Virus record (IMG/VR): IMGVR_UViG_3300010158_000271
Span: 1 to 27,506 of that record
Length of the DNA stretch: 27,506 nt
Strand: one strand, 5' to 3'
Origin: a virus
In this document: positions 1 to 8,828 of the stretch, one piece after another
Numbering within the stretch: the first letter of the stretch is position 1
Layout of the letters: each line of letters opens with the position of its first letter
Position numbers and translations under genes: made by a program
The notes under the pieces: generated by a model
The model's database searches: none
What the model was told of the DNA's origin: nothing
Seen by the model: the letters and a program-made list of their open reading frames with translations, nothing else

Positions 1-2715
1 AATCAAATTCCGAATGACAAAATAAAGATAGCACTTCATCACGGCGCAGTTAATCAAGCTTCTACAGATGCAGGATTTCAATTAACTAATGATTTAGTAA
101 ATACAGATACATTCGCAGATCATGCTATTACTTTATTAGGAGATATTCATAAATTTCAATATCTAAATGCTAATAAAACAATAGCGTATGCATCAAGTCT
201 TATTCAACAAAACTTTGGCGAAACTTTAAACTTCCACGGATTATTGGTTTGGGATATTGAAACCTGCGAATCAAAATTCGTAGAGATAGAAAATGACTAT
301 GGTTATATTACTTTAGAAGCGACTGCAGGTTTAATAAATTCATATCCAGCTAAATTCCCTAAAAAAGCAAGGGTAAAGTTAAAACTTCAAAATACTACAT
401 CATCTCAATTAAAGACATTAGTAGCTGATTTAAAATCTAAATATAATGTTCTGGATATTGTAACACAAAAAGTAAAAGACTTTCATAAAGACTCTTCTAA
501 CGTAACAAAAATATCTTTAGGTAATGTAAGAGATATAGAATATCAAAATTCTCTTATTACCGAATACCTAGTTAATAAATTAGATATTGATGAAGATTCT
601 ATGTTGGATGGGGTGCGTCATATTAATCGAACTATTAATTCTAAGCTTCAAAGTATAGATACATCTAAAAATATAACTTATAATTTAGGAAGATTTGAAT
701 TTTCTAATATGTTTAGTTATGGCGAAAATAATGTTATTGATTTTGGACAAATGAATGGTATTTATGGATTATTTGCTTCTAACAGAGCAGGTAAAAGTTC
801 ATTACTAGATTCATTATTATATTGTATATTTGATAAATCTACTAAGACAGATAAAGCTTCTTATGTTTTAAATAATAAAAAGACGACCTTTAAATGTAAA
901 TTGGAATTGGATATTAATAATAAGAAGTATTTTATTGAAAGAAGTGGCGTTAAGAATAAAACAGGTCACGTTAAAGTAACTGTAAATTTTTATTCAGTAG
1001 ATGATCTAGGAAATATTACTTCTTTAAATGGTCAAGAAAGAGATGACACTAATTCTATTATTAGAGGTTATGTAGGTACATATAAAGACTTTATTTTAAC
1101 GTCAGTAATAACTCAAAATAATAGCTCTGGATTTATAGAAATGTCTCAAAAAGAACGTAAAGATCTTCTTTCTCAATTTTTGGATATTAATATATTTGAT
1201 GATTTACAAAGAATAGCGGCTGAAGAAATTAAAGACGTTTTGGCACTATTAAAGGATTATCAAAAAAGAGACTTTAGCTCAAAGATAGCAGATTCAGATA
1301 AAACCATTAAAAGTAAATCTGCAGAGCTTAAAAAATACAAATCACAAAAAGATATTGTAGAATCAGATATTACGAAGAATGATATAGAAATGTTTGCATT
1401 AGCTGAAAAGCTCATTCCATTAAGTATTACGAACTATGATATTAATTCTTTAGAATTGAAAAAGAAGTCTATTTATCAAGAATTAGAAGGACTTAAAACT
1501 AACTTAACCGCATTAAATGGTGAAATTACTAGTTTTAATGATCATATATTAACTCTAACAGATAAAGTAAATACTTATGATATTTCGTCTATAGAAAGAT
1601 CGTTAAATGCACTAAATACAACCATTCAAGATCGTAAATCTATTGAAACAGAAATACAGATTAAAGAAGTAGAACTGAATCATGTTCTAGATAAGATGGG
1701 AAAATTGAATGATTTGGAATACGATGAATCTTGCAAGTATTGTATGAATAATATATTTGTTAAAGATGCTATTCAAACAAAGGAAAATATTCATATTCAT
1801 CATTCTTTAATTGATGATTTAAACCGTAGTAAAGATATTCTACTAGAACAAGAAACAGGTTTATTACCTTATGTTAAATTAAGCGATGAATATAAGTCCA
1901 TATTATCTAAAAAGCAGTCCTATGATAAATTAAAATCTGCTAAAGAATTAGAGATTGAACGATTAAAGAGTAAAGTAGTATCTTTAATGACCGAATATAA
2001 ATCTGTTGATTTTAGCATTGATGAATATAATAAAAATAAAGATAGCGTTGAATATAATTTAGATCTTAATAAAAAGATTGAGTCTTATAAACTATTACTT
2101 AAAGATCAAAAGTCTGAAGTATCATTAATTAATTCTTTTATGACGACGTTATCTACTGAAATTGAATTAGCGAAGAAAGATAAAGATTTAGCTATCGAAA
2201 ATATTAATCAACTAAAAAACTTAGAGCAAGAATATAGATTTTATGAATTATATTTATCTGCAACAAATAGAAATGGCGTTCCTTATGATTTAATTTGTAA
2301 AGTAATGCCTCAAATCGAGCAGGAAATAAATAATGTATTAGGTCAAATAGTAGATTTTAGCATTATGCTTCAAACAGATGAAAAAAATATTAATGCTTTT
2401 ATAGTATATGATGATGATAATTATTGGCCATTAGATTTAACATCGGGAATGGAAAGATTTATTTCATCATTAGCAATTAGAAGTTCATTAATCAATATTA
2501 CGAGCTTACCAAAACCTAATTGTATTGCAATTGATGAAGGATTTACTCAGTTAGATGCTGAAAATATGGGTCAAGTATATTTGCTATTTAATTATCTTAA
2601 GACACAATTTGATTTTATGATGGTTATTTCCCATATAGATATAATGAGAGATATGGTTGAGCATTTTATTGATATTAAAAAGGAGGATGGATTTTCTAAA
2701 GTATCTATCATGTAG
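1..2715 (+). CDS. Fused Mre11/SbcD-Rad50/SbcC recombination nuclease (gp47-gp46 fusion), 5'-truncated by the window
   Basis: The frame is open from base 1 to the stop at 2713-2715, giving 904 visible residues; the true start lies upstream. A TTG at 244 is not a credible start because homologous protein sequence continues before it. Residues 1-85 match the end of an Mre11/SbcD phosphoesterase: LHHGAV (12-17), GDIHK (47-51, the GHxH-type metal motif with Asp first), then ASSLIQQNFGE and HGLLVWDIE. The Mre11 C-terminal region runs to about residue 220. A full Rad50/SbcC ATPase follows without a break: Walker A GLFASNRAGKSS (bases 766-801), a long coiled coil with a CKYC zinc hook (1732-1743), a second coil, an ABC-signature-like TSGME, Walker B CIAIDEGF, a D-loop TQLD and an H-loop ISHID. 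In T4 these are separate subunits (gp47 nuclease, gp46 ATPase) that process DNA ends for recombination-dependent replication. The fusion is seen directly; end processing is known of the family. Confidence 0.9.
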   Translation, partial: NQIPNDKIKIALHHGAVNQASTDAGFQLTNDLVNTDTFADHAITLLGDIHKFQYLNANKTIAYASSLIQQNFGETLNFHGLLVWDIETCESKFVEIENDYGYITLEATAGLINSYPAKFPKKARVKLKLQNTTSSQLKTLVADLKSKYNVLDIVTQKVKDFHKDSSNVTKISLGNVRDIEYQNSLITEYLVNKLDIDEDSMLDGVRHINRTINSKLQSIDTSKNITYNLGRFEFSNMFSYGENNVIDFGQMNGIYGLFASNRAGKSSLLDSLLYCIFDKSTKTDKASYVLNNKKTTFKCKLELDINNKKYFIERSGVKNKTGHVKVTVNFYSVDDLGNITSLNGQERDDTNSIIRGYVGTYKDFILTSVITQNNSSGFIEMSQKERKDLLSQFLDINIFDDLQRIAAEEIKDVLALLKDYQKRDFSSKIADSDKTIKSKSAELKKYKSQKDIVESDITKNDIEMFALAEKLIPLSITNYDINSLELKKKSIYQELEGLKTNLTALNGEITSFNDHILTLTDKVNTYDISSIERSLNALNTTIQDRKSIETEIQIKEVELNHVLDKMGKLNDLEYDESCKYCMNNIFVKDAIQTKENIHIHHSLIDDLNRSKDILLEQETGLLPYVKLSDEYKSILSKKQSYDKLKSAKELEIERLKSKVVSLMTEYKSVDFSIDEYNKNKDSVEYNLDLNKKIESYKLLLKDQKSEVSLINSFMTTLSTEIELAKKDKDLAIENINQLKNLEQEYRFYELYLSATNRNGVPYDLICKVMPQIEQEINNVLGQIVDFSIMLQTDEKNINAFIVYDDDNYWPLDLTSGMERFISSLAIRSSLINITSLPKPNCIAIDEGFTQLDAENMGQVYLLFNYLKTQFDFMMVISHIDIMRDMVEHFIDIKKEDGFSKVSIM

Positions 2716-2745
2716 TATATTTATATATAATAAAACTAATATATA

Positions 2746-4920
2746 ATGTATAATAAGCAGTTATTTTATAGAGGATTAGATCAAATACCTATTTACATAG
2801 AAGATACTTTACCAAATTCGCCATATTATTTTAATATTGTTGATATTCCTAAGATATTTGGCCCTGGAAAGAACTCATTACGATTTAATTTAAATGAGAA
2901 TAATATTGATATCTATAATGATGTGAATATTGAAATTATAGATTCTTATGGTAATACTGTATACTATGAAACACCAGAATATTCACAGTCTGATGAAGCA
3001 AATATTAGAGTATTAACAGTTTATATTTATAATAATATAGTTAATGGCCCGTTAAAAATTACATTTGTAGGTCATGCTAAATTAGATTATGATGGATCTC
3101 CGATACCAGAAGAATTTAAAAATAGATTTAGTATTCGTTATTCTACAATAGTAGATTTTAATAGATTCCAAAAAAATACCTCTAGAGTATTATTCGCTCA
3201 GCCGCCGACAATTTCTATTACCGAAGCTAGAATGGCTTATGTAAGCAGAAGTTTAAGTACTCCTACTACAGTAACAGTATCTGGTACAGGAACATATAGA
3301 TATCAACATACATATCCAATATTAGAAATACCAATAGGTTCTACATTTAATAATGATATGTTAAATGGGACTATTCAAATGACGGGTACGGAATTTTCTC
3401 CGACATTTGAGGGATATACAACAGGCAGTTATAATACTTTTACAGCATCTATAGTTAATTTTATAAATTCTCAGACAGCTCAATTATCTATTCCTTGGCA
3501 AGCATCTATATCTAATTTAGGTTCAGATCCAATTAAAGCCTTAGTTTCACGAGCAACAGTATCAGCTTATGATTTAACATATAATCCTGCTCAAACAAAT
3601 ACAGCTACAGAAAACTATAAATCATTTATTAATTTAAAGATAAGTAATTTAGATCCCGCATCTGGATATTTAAATAAACTTAAACTATATAGTAAAAGCC
3701 AAGGTAGTTTAGATCAATATGAAATAGTAGGAGAATCTATTACAGCAAATAATGAGCTATTAATTAATGCATCTTCATTACAACAATACGACAGAAAAAA
3801 TGTCGGATATTTTTTAGATAATAGTTCTTTTAATAGTTTTTGGAGTTATGATGCTGGTTTATTAACCCCAACATACGATTCATCTATTTTATTTAATGCT
3901 TTACGATTGACTCCGATAGTAGACCCAGCAACTACTTCAATAACTTTTACTAGTAAAATATCTACTAACTTTCAAAAAGGGTCTCCTTATAGATTATTCT
4001 TAAATTACAAGAAAGATTCGGATTTCATAGTTGAAGTATATATGTCAGGGTCAGCATTTAAAAATGATAGTGCTGGATATGGAGATCGAATATTTTATTT
4101 AGATTCATCTTTATATGGCCCAAATTATCAAAATTTACCTATTGATTTTTTAGCGTCCCAAACAGGTACTGCTAATTTAGTATTTAAAATTATAACTGGT
4201 AGTTTTTATATTAGCGATATTTCATTAAAATCGGGTGTTGAGCAAGGATTTAATCCTTCGAACTTTAATTCATACTTTCCAATAAACGTAAAGAGCAGAA
4301 ATGACGTTCTTGATTTTAAAGTAGATTTTATAGATGATAATGGTCAAATAACTAGTTATGAATTTGATTCTGGTAATGCAACTAATGTACAAATATCAGG
4401 AAGTAATTTTTATTTAGAGGGTACAGATAATTTAGTCCCTGGCTCATTTAATCTAGGGAAAACATCTACATCAGGAATAGTATTTAATGGCAATCTTAGT
4501 AAAATATCGACTTACGGGTATACAGCAGGTAATGGATTTGCAATGTGGTCGGGGAGTCAAAGTATTAGCGGGAGTATACAATCAGGATCAGGAATGATTA
4601 TAGAAACTGGCGCTCCATATTATCATTCTATTAAAGCAGCTTATGGTGGTAAAATAGAAATAGTATCTGACGGCAGCCCAGGATCGGGTGGAGTTTCAAA
4701 CGCTACATTTAATTCTTATACAAGCTCTACAGACTCATCTATAGCATCTATTAATAGTAGTTTAAGTACAGCCACTGCTAATATAATTAATATGCAAACG
4801 GCAGCATATTACCAAACTTTATTTGGTAACATTCCTTGCTCCGCGGGCGATACTAAGACATATAATTTACAAATTCAATGCGTAGATGGTATTGTATCTT
4901 TCAAATATGCCTTAGCGTAA
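2746..4920 (+). CDS. Large beta-rich structural protein, probably tail fibre or virion decoration
   Basis: The 724-residue product is not a family I recognise. It is rich in Ser, Thr, Asn, Tyr and Gly, has no signal peptide or membrane segment, and reads as alternating beta strands and turns. The N-terminal 120 residues look like a compact beta domain. The rest carries many SGS/TGS turns. A short stretch near residues 655-690 (SSTDSSIASINSSLSTA) has the heptad-like Ser/Ala/Ile spacing of a trimeric fibre coil, and a small Cys-containing beta tip follows (NIPCSAG, IQCVDG). This layout suits a trimeric fibre or appended virion protein. It starts 30 bases after the recombination gene and ends 15 bases before the nucleotidyltransferase gene. 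The start is an ATG with an A/T leader and no Shine-Dalgarno sequence. The structural role is inferred from composition and context. Confidence 0.6.
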   Translation: MYNKQLFYRGLDQIPIYIEDTLPNSPYYFNIVDIPKIFGPGKNSLRFNLNENNIDIYNDVNIEIIDSYGNTVYYETPEYSQSDEANIRVLTVYIYNNIVNGPLKITFVGHAKLDYDGSPIPEEFKNRFSIRYSTIVDFNRFQKNTSRVLFAQPPTISITEARMAYVSRSLSTPTTVTVSGTGTYRYQHTYPILEIPIGSTFNNDMLNGTIQMTGTEFSPTFEGYTTGSYNTFTASIVNFINSQTAQLSIPWQASISNLGSDPIKALVSRATVSAYDLTYNPAQTNTATENYKSFINLKISNLDPASGYLNKLKLYSKSQGSLDQYEIVGESITANNELLINASSLQQYDRKNVGYFLDNSSFNSFWSYDAGLLTPTYDSSILFNALRLTPIVDPATTSITFTSKISTNFQKGSPYRLFLNYKKDSDFIVEVYMSGSAFKNDSAGYGDRIFYLDSSLYGPNYQNLPIDFLASQTGTANLVFKIITGSFYISDISLKSGVEQGFNPSNFNSYFPINVKSRNDVLDFKVDFIDDNGQITSYEFDSGNATNVQISGSNFYLEGTDNLVPGSFNLGKTSTSGIVFNGNLSKISTYGYTAGNGFAMWSGSQSISGSIQSGSGMIIETGAPYYHSIKAAYGGKIEIVSDGSPGSGGVSNATFNSYTSSTDSSIASINSSLSTATANIINMQTAAYYQTLFGNIPCSAGDTKTYNLQIQCVDGIVSFKYALA

Positions 4921-4935
4921 TAATTATAATATAAT

Positions 4936-7494
4936 ATGAATAAAATAATAGCACTTTTTCCGGGAAGATTTCAACCCTTTGGAAAACATCACGCAGCTTC
5001 ATTTATGTGGCTTCAAAACAAATTTGGAAAAGAAAATACTTATATCGTAACATCAAATAAAACTGATGATAAATCACCATTCAATTTCGCCGAAAAGAAA
5101 GCCATTATAGAGCTTTATGGTATTAACCCTGATAATATTATTGAAGTTAAGAATCCGTACAACCCAGTTGAGCTATATAACCAATTTGATGGTAATACTA
5201 CCGATGCAGTAATAATGGTTGGCGATAAAGATATGGGAAATGATCCTAGATTTAAAATAGGACCTAAAAAAGATGGTAGTCTTAGCTTTTTTCAAGACTA
5301 TAAATCTAACCAAAATAATATGCAACCGTTATCTAAGCATGGTTATTTACTTACTGGCCCTCATATATCTTTAAAAATTCCGGACGTTGATAAAGAAATG
5401 TCAGGGTCAATGATAAGGCAAGTATTGGGAGATACTACAAAAACTAGAGAAGAAAAAACTCAATTATTTAAAGATATATTTGGATGGTATTCTGATAAGA
5501 TGGCTAACTATATATTTGATAAACTAGAAAATACAATGACAGAAGCATTTAGTAAAGATTGGTGGTTAGAAGAACTGCTAAAAGAAGATTGTTGGGATGG
5601 ATATAAACAAGTTGGTATGAAGAAAAAAGGAAAAAGGCAAGTTCCTAATTGTGTACCTATTAGTGAAGGCGGTAATGTATTTGGAACGACGGGTCCAATA
5701 GCAAAATCTGATATAGAACCTACGTTAGAAGTGTTTTCAGATAGACTTGCTAAATTATTTCCTGCAAAAGCAGCGAGCTTTAAGCAATTTGAGAAATTAG
5801 GGTCTGTAGGTAAAAAGGAAATATCAGGAGACATTGATTTAGCATATGATGTTAAGAACTTCTTCCCTGATGGCAAAACACCAGATCTTAAAGGATGGGG
5901 TTTAGATGAAAATAAATATAATGAATTAGTTGCTGGCTTTACTAAAAGAGCTAAGAATGCATCTCCAGAAAAAATTAACTTAAGAGCAATAATAGCATTA
6001 GTAGGAGACAAAATTAATAATGCTTACGATGATATTGAAGTAGATACAAAAGGATCAGGATCAGGTGCATTATTCTGTAGTATTCAACAATATGATTCAA
6101 ATAAAACTCCACTTCCTAAATATGTGCAAGCAGATATTAATATAGGTAATTTAGATTGGCTTACATTTAGTTATTATTCTAATACTTATGCTGGTAATGT
6201 AAAAGGTCTTCACAGAACTCAATTAATGTTATCATTATTTGCGAATAAGAATTATACATTTGGACATGGAACGGGAGTAGTAGATAAAGAAACAGGAAAT
6301 CAAGTTGCAAGTAATTCTCAAGAAGCAATTGATTTATTGAATAGAATATATGGATTTAATTTAAGTAAAGACATTTTAAATGATTATTTTAAATTAGAGG
6401 AATTCCTTAAAGCAAATTTATCTCAAGAAGAATATAATGCTATTATGGATAGATATTTAAAGATATTAGATTCTACCAGAACAGACATTCCTGATAATTT
6501 ACAAGATTATTGGATCGCTAATCAAGCAAGATTGGGATTAAAAGGCAAGTTTTTACCTGATGATTCTAAATTATTATCATATCAAATATTATCAGAATCC
6601 GGATCTATTGGCGCAGACAGAATTCCAAGTATGGCAGTTAAAGCGACGGTTGATTCATTTGTTAATAAAGTTTTAAAGCCCTATCCATTATATAAAGGCT
6701 ATAAAATTACCGGGTCATATAATATAATTCCAAAAGATGAAAATGGTGAAGTAGTTGGAGGTCATGAAAAGAAAGAAGGGCATGGAGATATTGATTTAGT
6801 AATTGAATTAACCGGTGATAAATCTAATACAAAACAAATAAAAGCTGATTTTGCCGATTATTTAAAATCACTTCCTGATAATGTTATTGTTCCATTTAGA
6901 AGTGGCAGACACGTAGGAAAGAAAACAGCAGGAACCGGAGATATAGTAATCACTCAATATCCGATAGAAGGTTATCCAGATTTAACAGTTCAAATAGATA
7001 ACATGATAGTTGTATCTCCAGAAGAATTAACATACAGATCTACATTCTTAGATATTCCAGGAGAGCGTCAAGCATTATTAATTGGATTAGCTAAAGCAAT
7101 GTGTATTGAAGAAAATCCATATGATATCTTTAAAAGGTTAAATATTACAAATATACCGGAACTAGAAGATAACCAAGAATTTGAATTTGTTCTATCTCCA
7201 AAAGGATTGACATTAAGAGTTGTTACTTTGGATGGTTTTAAAGAGCTAAACAGAACAGATATTTGGTCATCATATAAATGGTCCGATGTAGAAAAATTAT
7301 TTCAAAATTACGATATAAACGGTAGCTTTGAAGAGCTATTATATGATATAGTAAGAAAAGTTAAGAACACTAGATCTAAAAATAGAATCAAAGGAACGTT
7401 TAAATCTATGTTAGTAATTAATTCTGGCGAAGCAGGTACTCCGAAAGGAAATGCAAAATTAAGAGCGTTAGATAAAGTAGCGGATGTACTATAA
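4936..7494 (+). CDS. Three-domain nucleotidyltransferase: HIGH-type nucleotidylyltransferase plus two Pol-beta-type domains
   Basis: The 852-residue protein starts with a HIGH-superfamily nucleotidylyltransferase (NadR/NMNAT-like): ALFPGRFQPFGKHH at 6-19 and SGSMIRQVL at 156-164, standing for the usual GRFQPxHxGH and ISSTxIR motifs. Residues 210-241 form a linker, CWDGYKQVGMKKKG then VPNCVP, resembling a tag I recall from marine T4-like phage proteins. A Pol-beta-type motif set follows: LGSVGKKEISGDIDLAYD (288-305) with a likely third acid in YVQADINIG (D400). A second set has ITGSYN (591-596), GHGDIDLVIEL (615-625) and a candidate third acid in VQIDNM (D688). HIGH enzymes transfer NMP to small molecules; Pol-beta-fold enzymes transfer nucleotides to RNA, protein or small molecules. 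The substrate cannot be read from sequence. The gene sits between a structural gene and the packaging module, so it is probably expressed with late genes. The second and third domain calls rest on short motifs. Confidence 0.75.
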   Translation: MNKIIALFPGRFQPFGKHHAASFMWLQNKFGKENTYIVTSNKTDDKSPFNFAEKKAIIELYGINPDNIIEVKNPYNPVELYNQFDGNTTDAVIMVGDKDMGNDPRFKIGPKKDGSLSFFQDYKSNQNNMQPLSKHGYLLTGPHISLKIPDVDKEMSGSMIRQVLGDTTKTREEKTQLFKDIFGWYSDKMANYIFDKLENTMTEAFSKDWWLEELLKEDCWDGYKQVGMKKKGKRQVPNCVPISEGGNVFGTTGPIAKSDIEPTLEVFSDRLAKLFPAKAASFKQFEKLGSVGKKEISGDIDLAYDVKNFFPDGKTPDLKGWGLDENKYNELVAGFTKRAKNASPEKINLRAIIALVGDKINNAYDDIEVDTKGSGSGALFCSIQQYDSNKTPLPKYVQADINIGNLDWLTFSYYSNTYAGNVKGLHRTQLMLSLFANKNYTFGHGTGVVDKETGNQVASNSQEAIDLLNRIYGFNLSKDILNDYFKLEEFLKANLSQEEYNAIMDRYLKILDSTRTDIPDNLQDYWIANQARLGLKGKFLPDDSKLLSYQILSESGSIGADRIPSMAVKATVDSFVNKVLKPYPLYKGYKITGSYNIIPKDENGEVVGGHEKKEGHGDIDLVIELTGDKSNTKQIKADFADYLKSLPDNVIVPFRSGRHVGKKTAGTGDIVITQYPIEGYPDLTVQIDNMIVVSPEELTYRSTFLDIPGERQALLIGLAKAMCIEENPYDIFKRLNITNIPELEDNQEFEFVLSPKGLTLRVVTLDGFKELNRTDIWSSYKWSDVEKLFQNYDINGSFEELLYDIVRKVKNTRSKNRIKGTFKSMLVINSGEAGTPKGNAKLRALDKVADVL

Positions 7495-7499
7495 AAGTA

Positions 7500-7507
7500 T
7501 ATAAATA
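7500..7507 (+). promoter_or_regulatory. Candidate T4-type late promoter (TATAAATA)
   Basis: This is an exact copy of the T4 late -10 box TATAAATA, with 29 bases between it and the ATG at 7537, in the 42-base gap after the nucleotidyltransferase gene. T4 late promoters consist of just this box, read by the gp55 sigma factor. The region is very AT-rich, so a chance match is possible. Position and spacing are what favour it. Confidence 0.4.
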
Positions 7508-7536
7508 TCAATCAATCAATAATTATATAAAAGGTT

Positions 7537-8148
7537 ATGGCAAAGAAATTACAAAATATTAAAGCTATCCGACAAATGTTGGACGGGTCACACCGAACTC
7601 AAAATAAAACATCTGTAGGTTATGAAGCTACTAAAGAAACACATGAAGTGGGAGATGTTTGGGTTGACGGTAATGGTGTAGAATGGGAACAATTTAAAGG
7701 ATTTAAAAGTAACACCACTAAAGCATTAGATGCTATTAGAGCTGCTTTAAAAGAATTAAGAATGCCTGATGTCTGCCCTAAATGTTCTAACGAAATAAAA
7801 GACAATAAGTACAACAAAAAAATGTGGAGTGTCCATAAGATGTGCTTTGATTGTGTAATTGATATGGAACATGAACATAGATTAAATGGTACGTTTGATG
7901 AATATGCTAAAAATCTAATGAAACCAAATATCCAATCTTGGTTAAAGGATGCTAGATCAGAAATGAAAGCAATTCAAGAAATGATGACAAAAGCAGAATT
8001 CGTTAATTCAGATGGAACTATTGAAACATGGGAATCACCTTGGCAAGGTAAAGAAGAAGAATTAAGTAAATTAATGGAAGAGGACTTTCAAAAGATAAGT
8101 GCTCAATTATTAGGAGAAGAACAAAATGAAATATCGAATATTAATTAA
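7537..8148 (+). CDS. Hypothetical zinc-binding (Cys4) protein next to the packaging genes
   Basis: The 203-residue protein has an N-terminal segment (RQMLDGSHRTQNKTSVGYE, then EVGDVWVDGNGVEWEQ) of a type I recall from hypothetical proteins of marine T4-like phages. It also carries a four-cysteine site: C80-P-K-C83 and C103-F-D-C106, spaced like a small zinc ribbon or treble clef. The C-terminal half is charged and helical. No enzymatic motif is visible. It is preceded by a TATAAATA box, and its last 23 bases overlap the next gene. Its position upstream of the terminase large subunit makes a packaging or DNA-binding role, even a small-terminase role, conceivable; that is speculation. AAAGG just before the ATG is one of the few Shine-Dalgarno-like sequences in the window. 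Confidence 0.75.
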   Translation: MAKKLQNIKAIRQMLDGSHRTQNKTSVGYEATKETHEVGDVWVDGNGVEWEQFKGFKSNTTKALDAIRAALKELRMPDVCPKCSNEIKDNKYNKKMWSVHKMCFDCVIDMEHEHRLNGTFDEYAKNLMKPNIQSWLKDARSEMKAIQEMMTKAEFVNSDGTIETWESPWQGKEEELSKLMEEDFQKISAQLLGEEQNEISNIN

Positions 8149-8449
8149 TACTATTTATTTATTTGTTTTTGTGATTATTTTCTTTTATATTAAGAATTAC
8201 ATCACAGATTTAAATGCAAATGTAAAGGTATTACAAAACGAAATCGAAGAACGAGTAATACAAAATGATAGCATATCTAAAAAATTAGATAGCATCGCAA
8301 TTAAAAAAGTTGAAGTAATTAACAACATACAAAATAGATCTATTATTATTAATAATTTGCAGGAAGAATTAAATAAGACTCCTACATTTGATACTAGTAT
8401 ATCTAACGCCATTATATTTTTAAATGAGTTTGGCAGTAAAAAACTATAA
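8126..8449 (+). CDS. Small membrane-anchored coiled-coil protein, i-spanin-like candidate
   Basis: The 107-residue product begins with a short basic stretch and one hydrophobic segment (about residues 6-24, INTIYLFVFVIIFFYI). The rest is polar, helical and probably coiled-coil (heptad-like LNANVKVLQNEIEERV and later Leu/Ile spacing). This topology, one N-terminal membrane anchor plus a periplasmic coil, is that of Rz-type i-spanins, which disrupt the outer membrane at lysis. It overlaps the preceding gene by 23 bases and is followed after 3 bases by an exported-protein gene, an arrangement common for spanin pairs. There is no sequence match to a named spanin that I can claim. Another membrane role is possible. 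Confidence 0.6.
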   Translation: MKYRILINTIYLFVFVIIFFYIKNYITDLNANVKVLQNEIEERVIQNDSISKKLDSIAIKKVEVINNIQNRSIIINNLQEELNKTPTFDTSISNAIIFLNEFGSKKL

Positions 8450-8452
8450 ACA

Positions 8453-8827
8453 ATGAAACAGTTATTAATTTTAATATTTCTTTTATTCGCAACAATAACA
8501 AGAGTATATACACAACCCATAGATACATGTTTTTCTAAGAAGAAGATACTTAACATCTATAATAATATTATAGTATTAGAACACAGAGATTCTATCAATA
8601 CTATATTAATTAAAGAATTTAATTCAGTAGTTATTGATTATAAGAGTGTAATGAAAATGGATAGTACAACTATCGCAGGTCAAAAAATTCAAATCAATAA
8701 TCTAGAGGAAAACTCTAAAACCTGGAAGAAATTATATGATACAGTAAATCCAAAGTGGTATCAAAAACCTCCTTTTATGTTTGCAACCGGAATTATAACT
8801 ACATTATTATTATTTAAGTTATTCTAA
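8453..8827 (+). CDS. Small exported protein with C-terminal membrane segment, possible spanin partner
   Basis: The 124-residue protein has a clear signal peptide (MKQLLILIFLLFATITRVYT) followed by QP, the Gln-type junction often seen after signal peptides in Bacteroidota. The middle is a polar helical region. The end is WYQKPPFMFATGIITTLLLF, a hydrophobic segment long enough to cross a membrane. C26 lies shortly after the signal peptide, but its context (QPIDTC) is not a normal lipobox, so a lipoprotein o-spanin is not supported. It is 3 bases from the coiled-coil membrane protein upstream and 1 base from the terminase gene downstream. The pair may serve lysis. The function is not established by sequence. 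Confidence 0.6.
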   Translation: MKQLLILIFLLFATITRVYTQPIDTCFSKKKILNIYNNIIVLEHRDSINTILIKEFNSVVIDYKSVMKMDSTTIAGQKIQINNLEENSKTWKKLYDTVNPKWYQKPPFMFATGIITTLLLFKLF

Positions 8828-8828
8828 T

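Noticed and set aside
244-2715. SbcC-like gene beginning at a TTG at 244
   Set aside because: The frame is open to base 1 and the upstream residues are clear Mre11/SbcD sequence, so the TTG is an internal Leu codon.
5508-6011. 167-codon minus-strand frame inside the nucleotidyltransferase gene
   Set aside because: It is antisense to a gene with strong domain motifs and its translation (Ser/Leu/Phe-rich) looks like a shadow.
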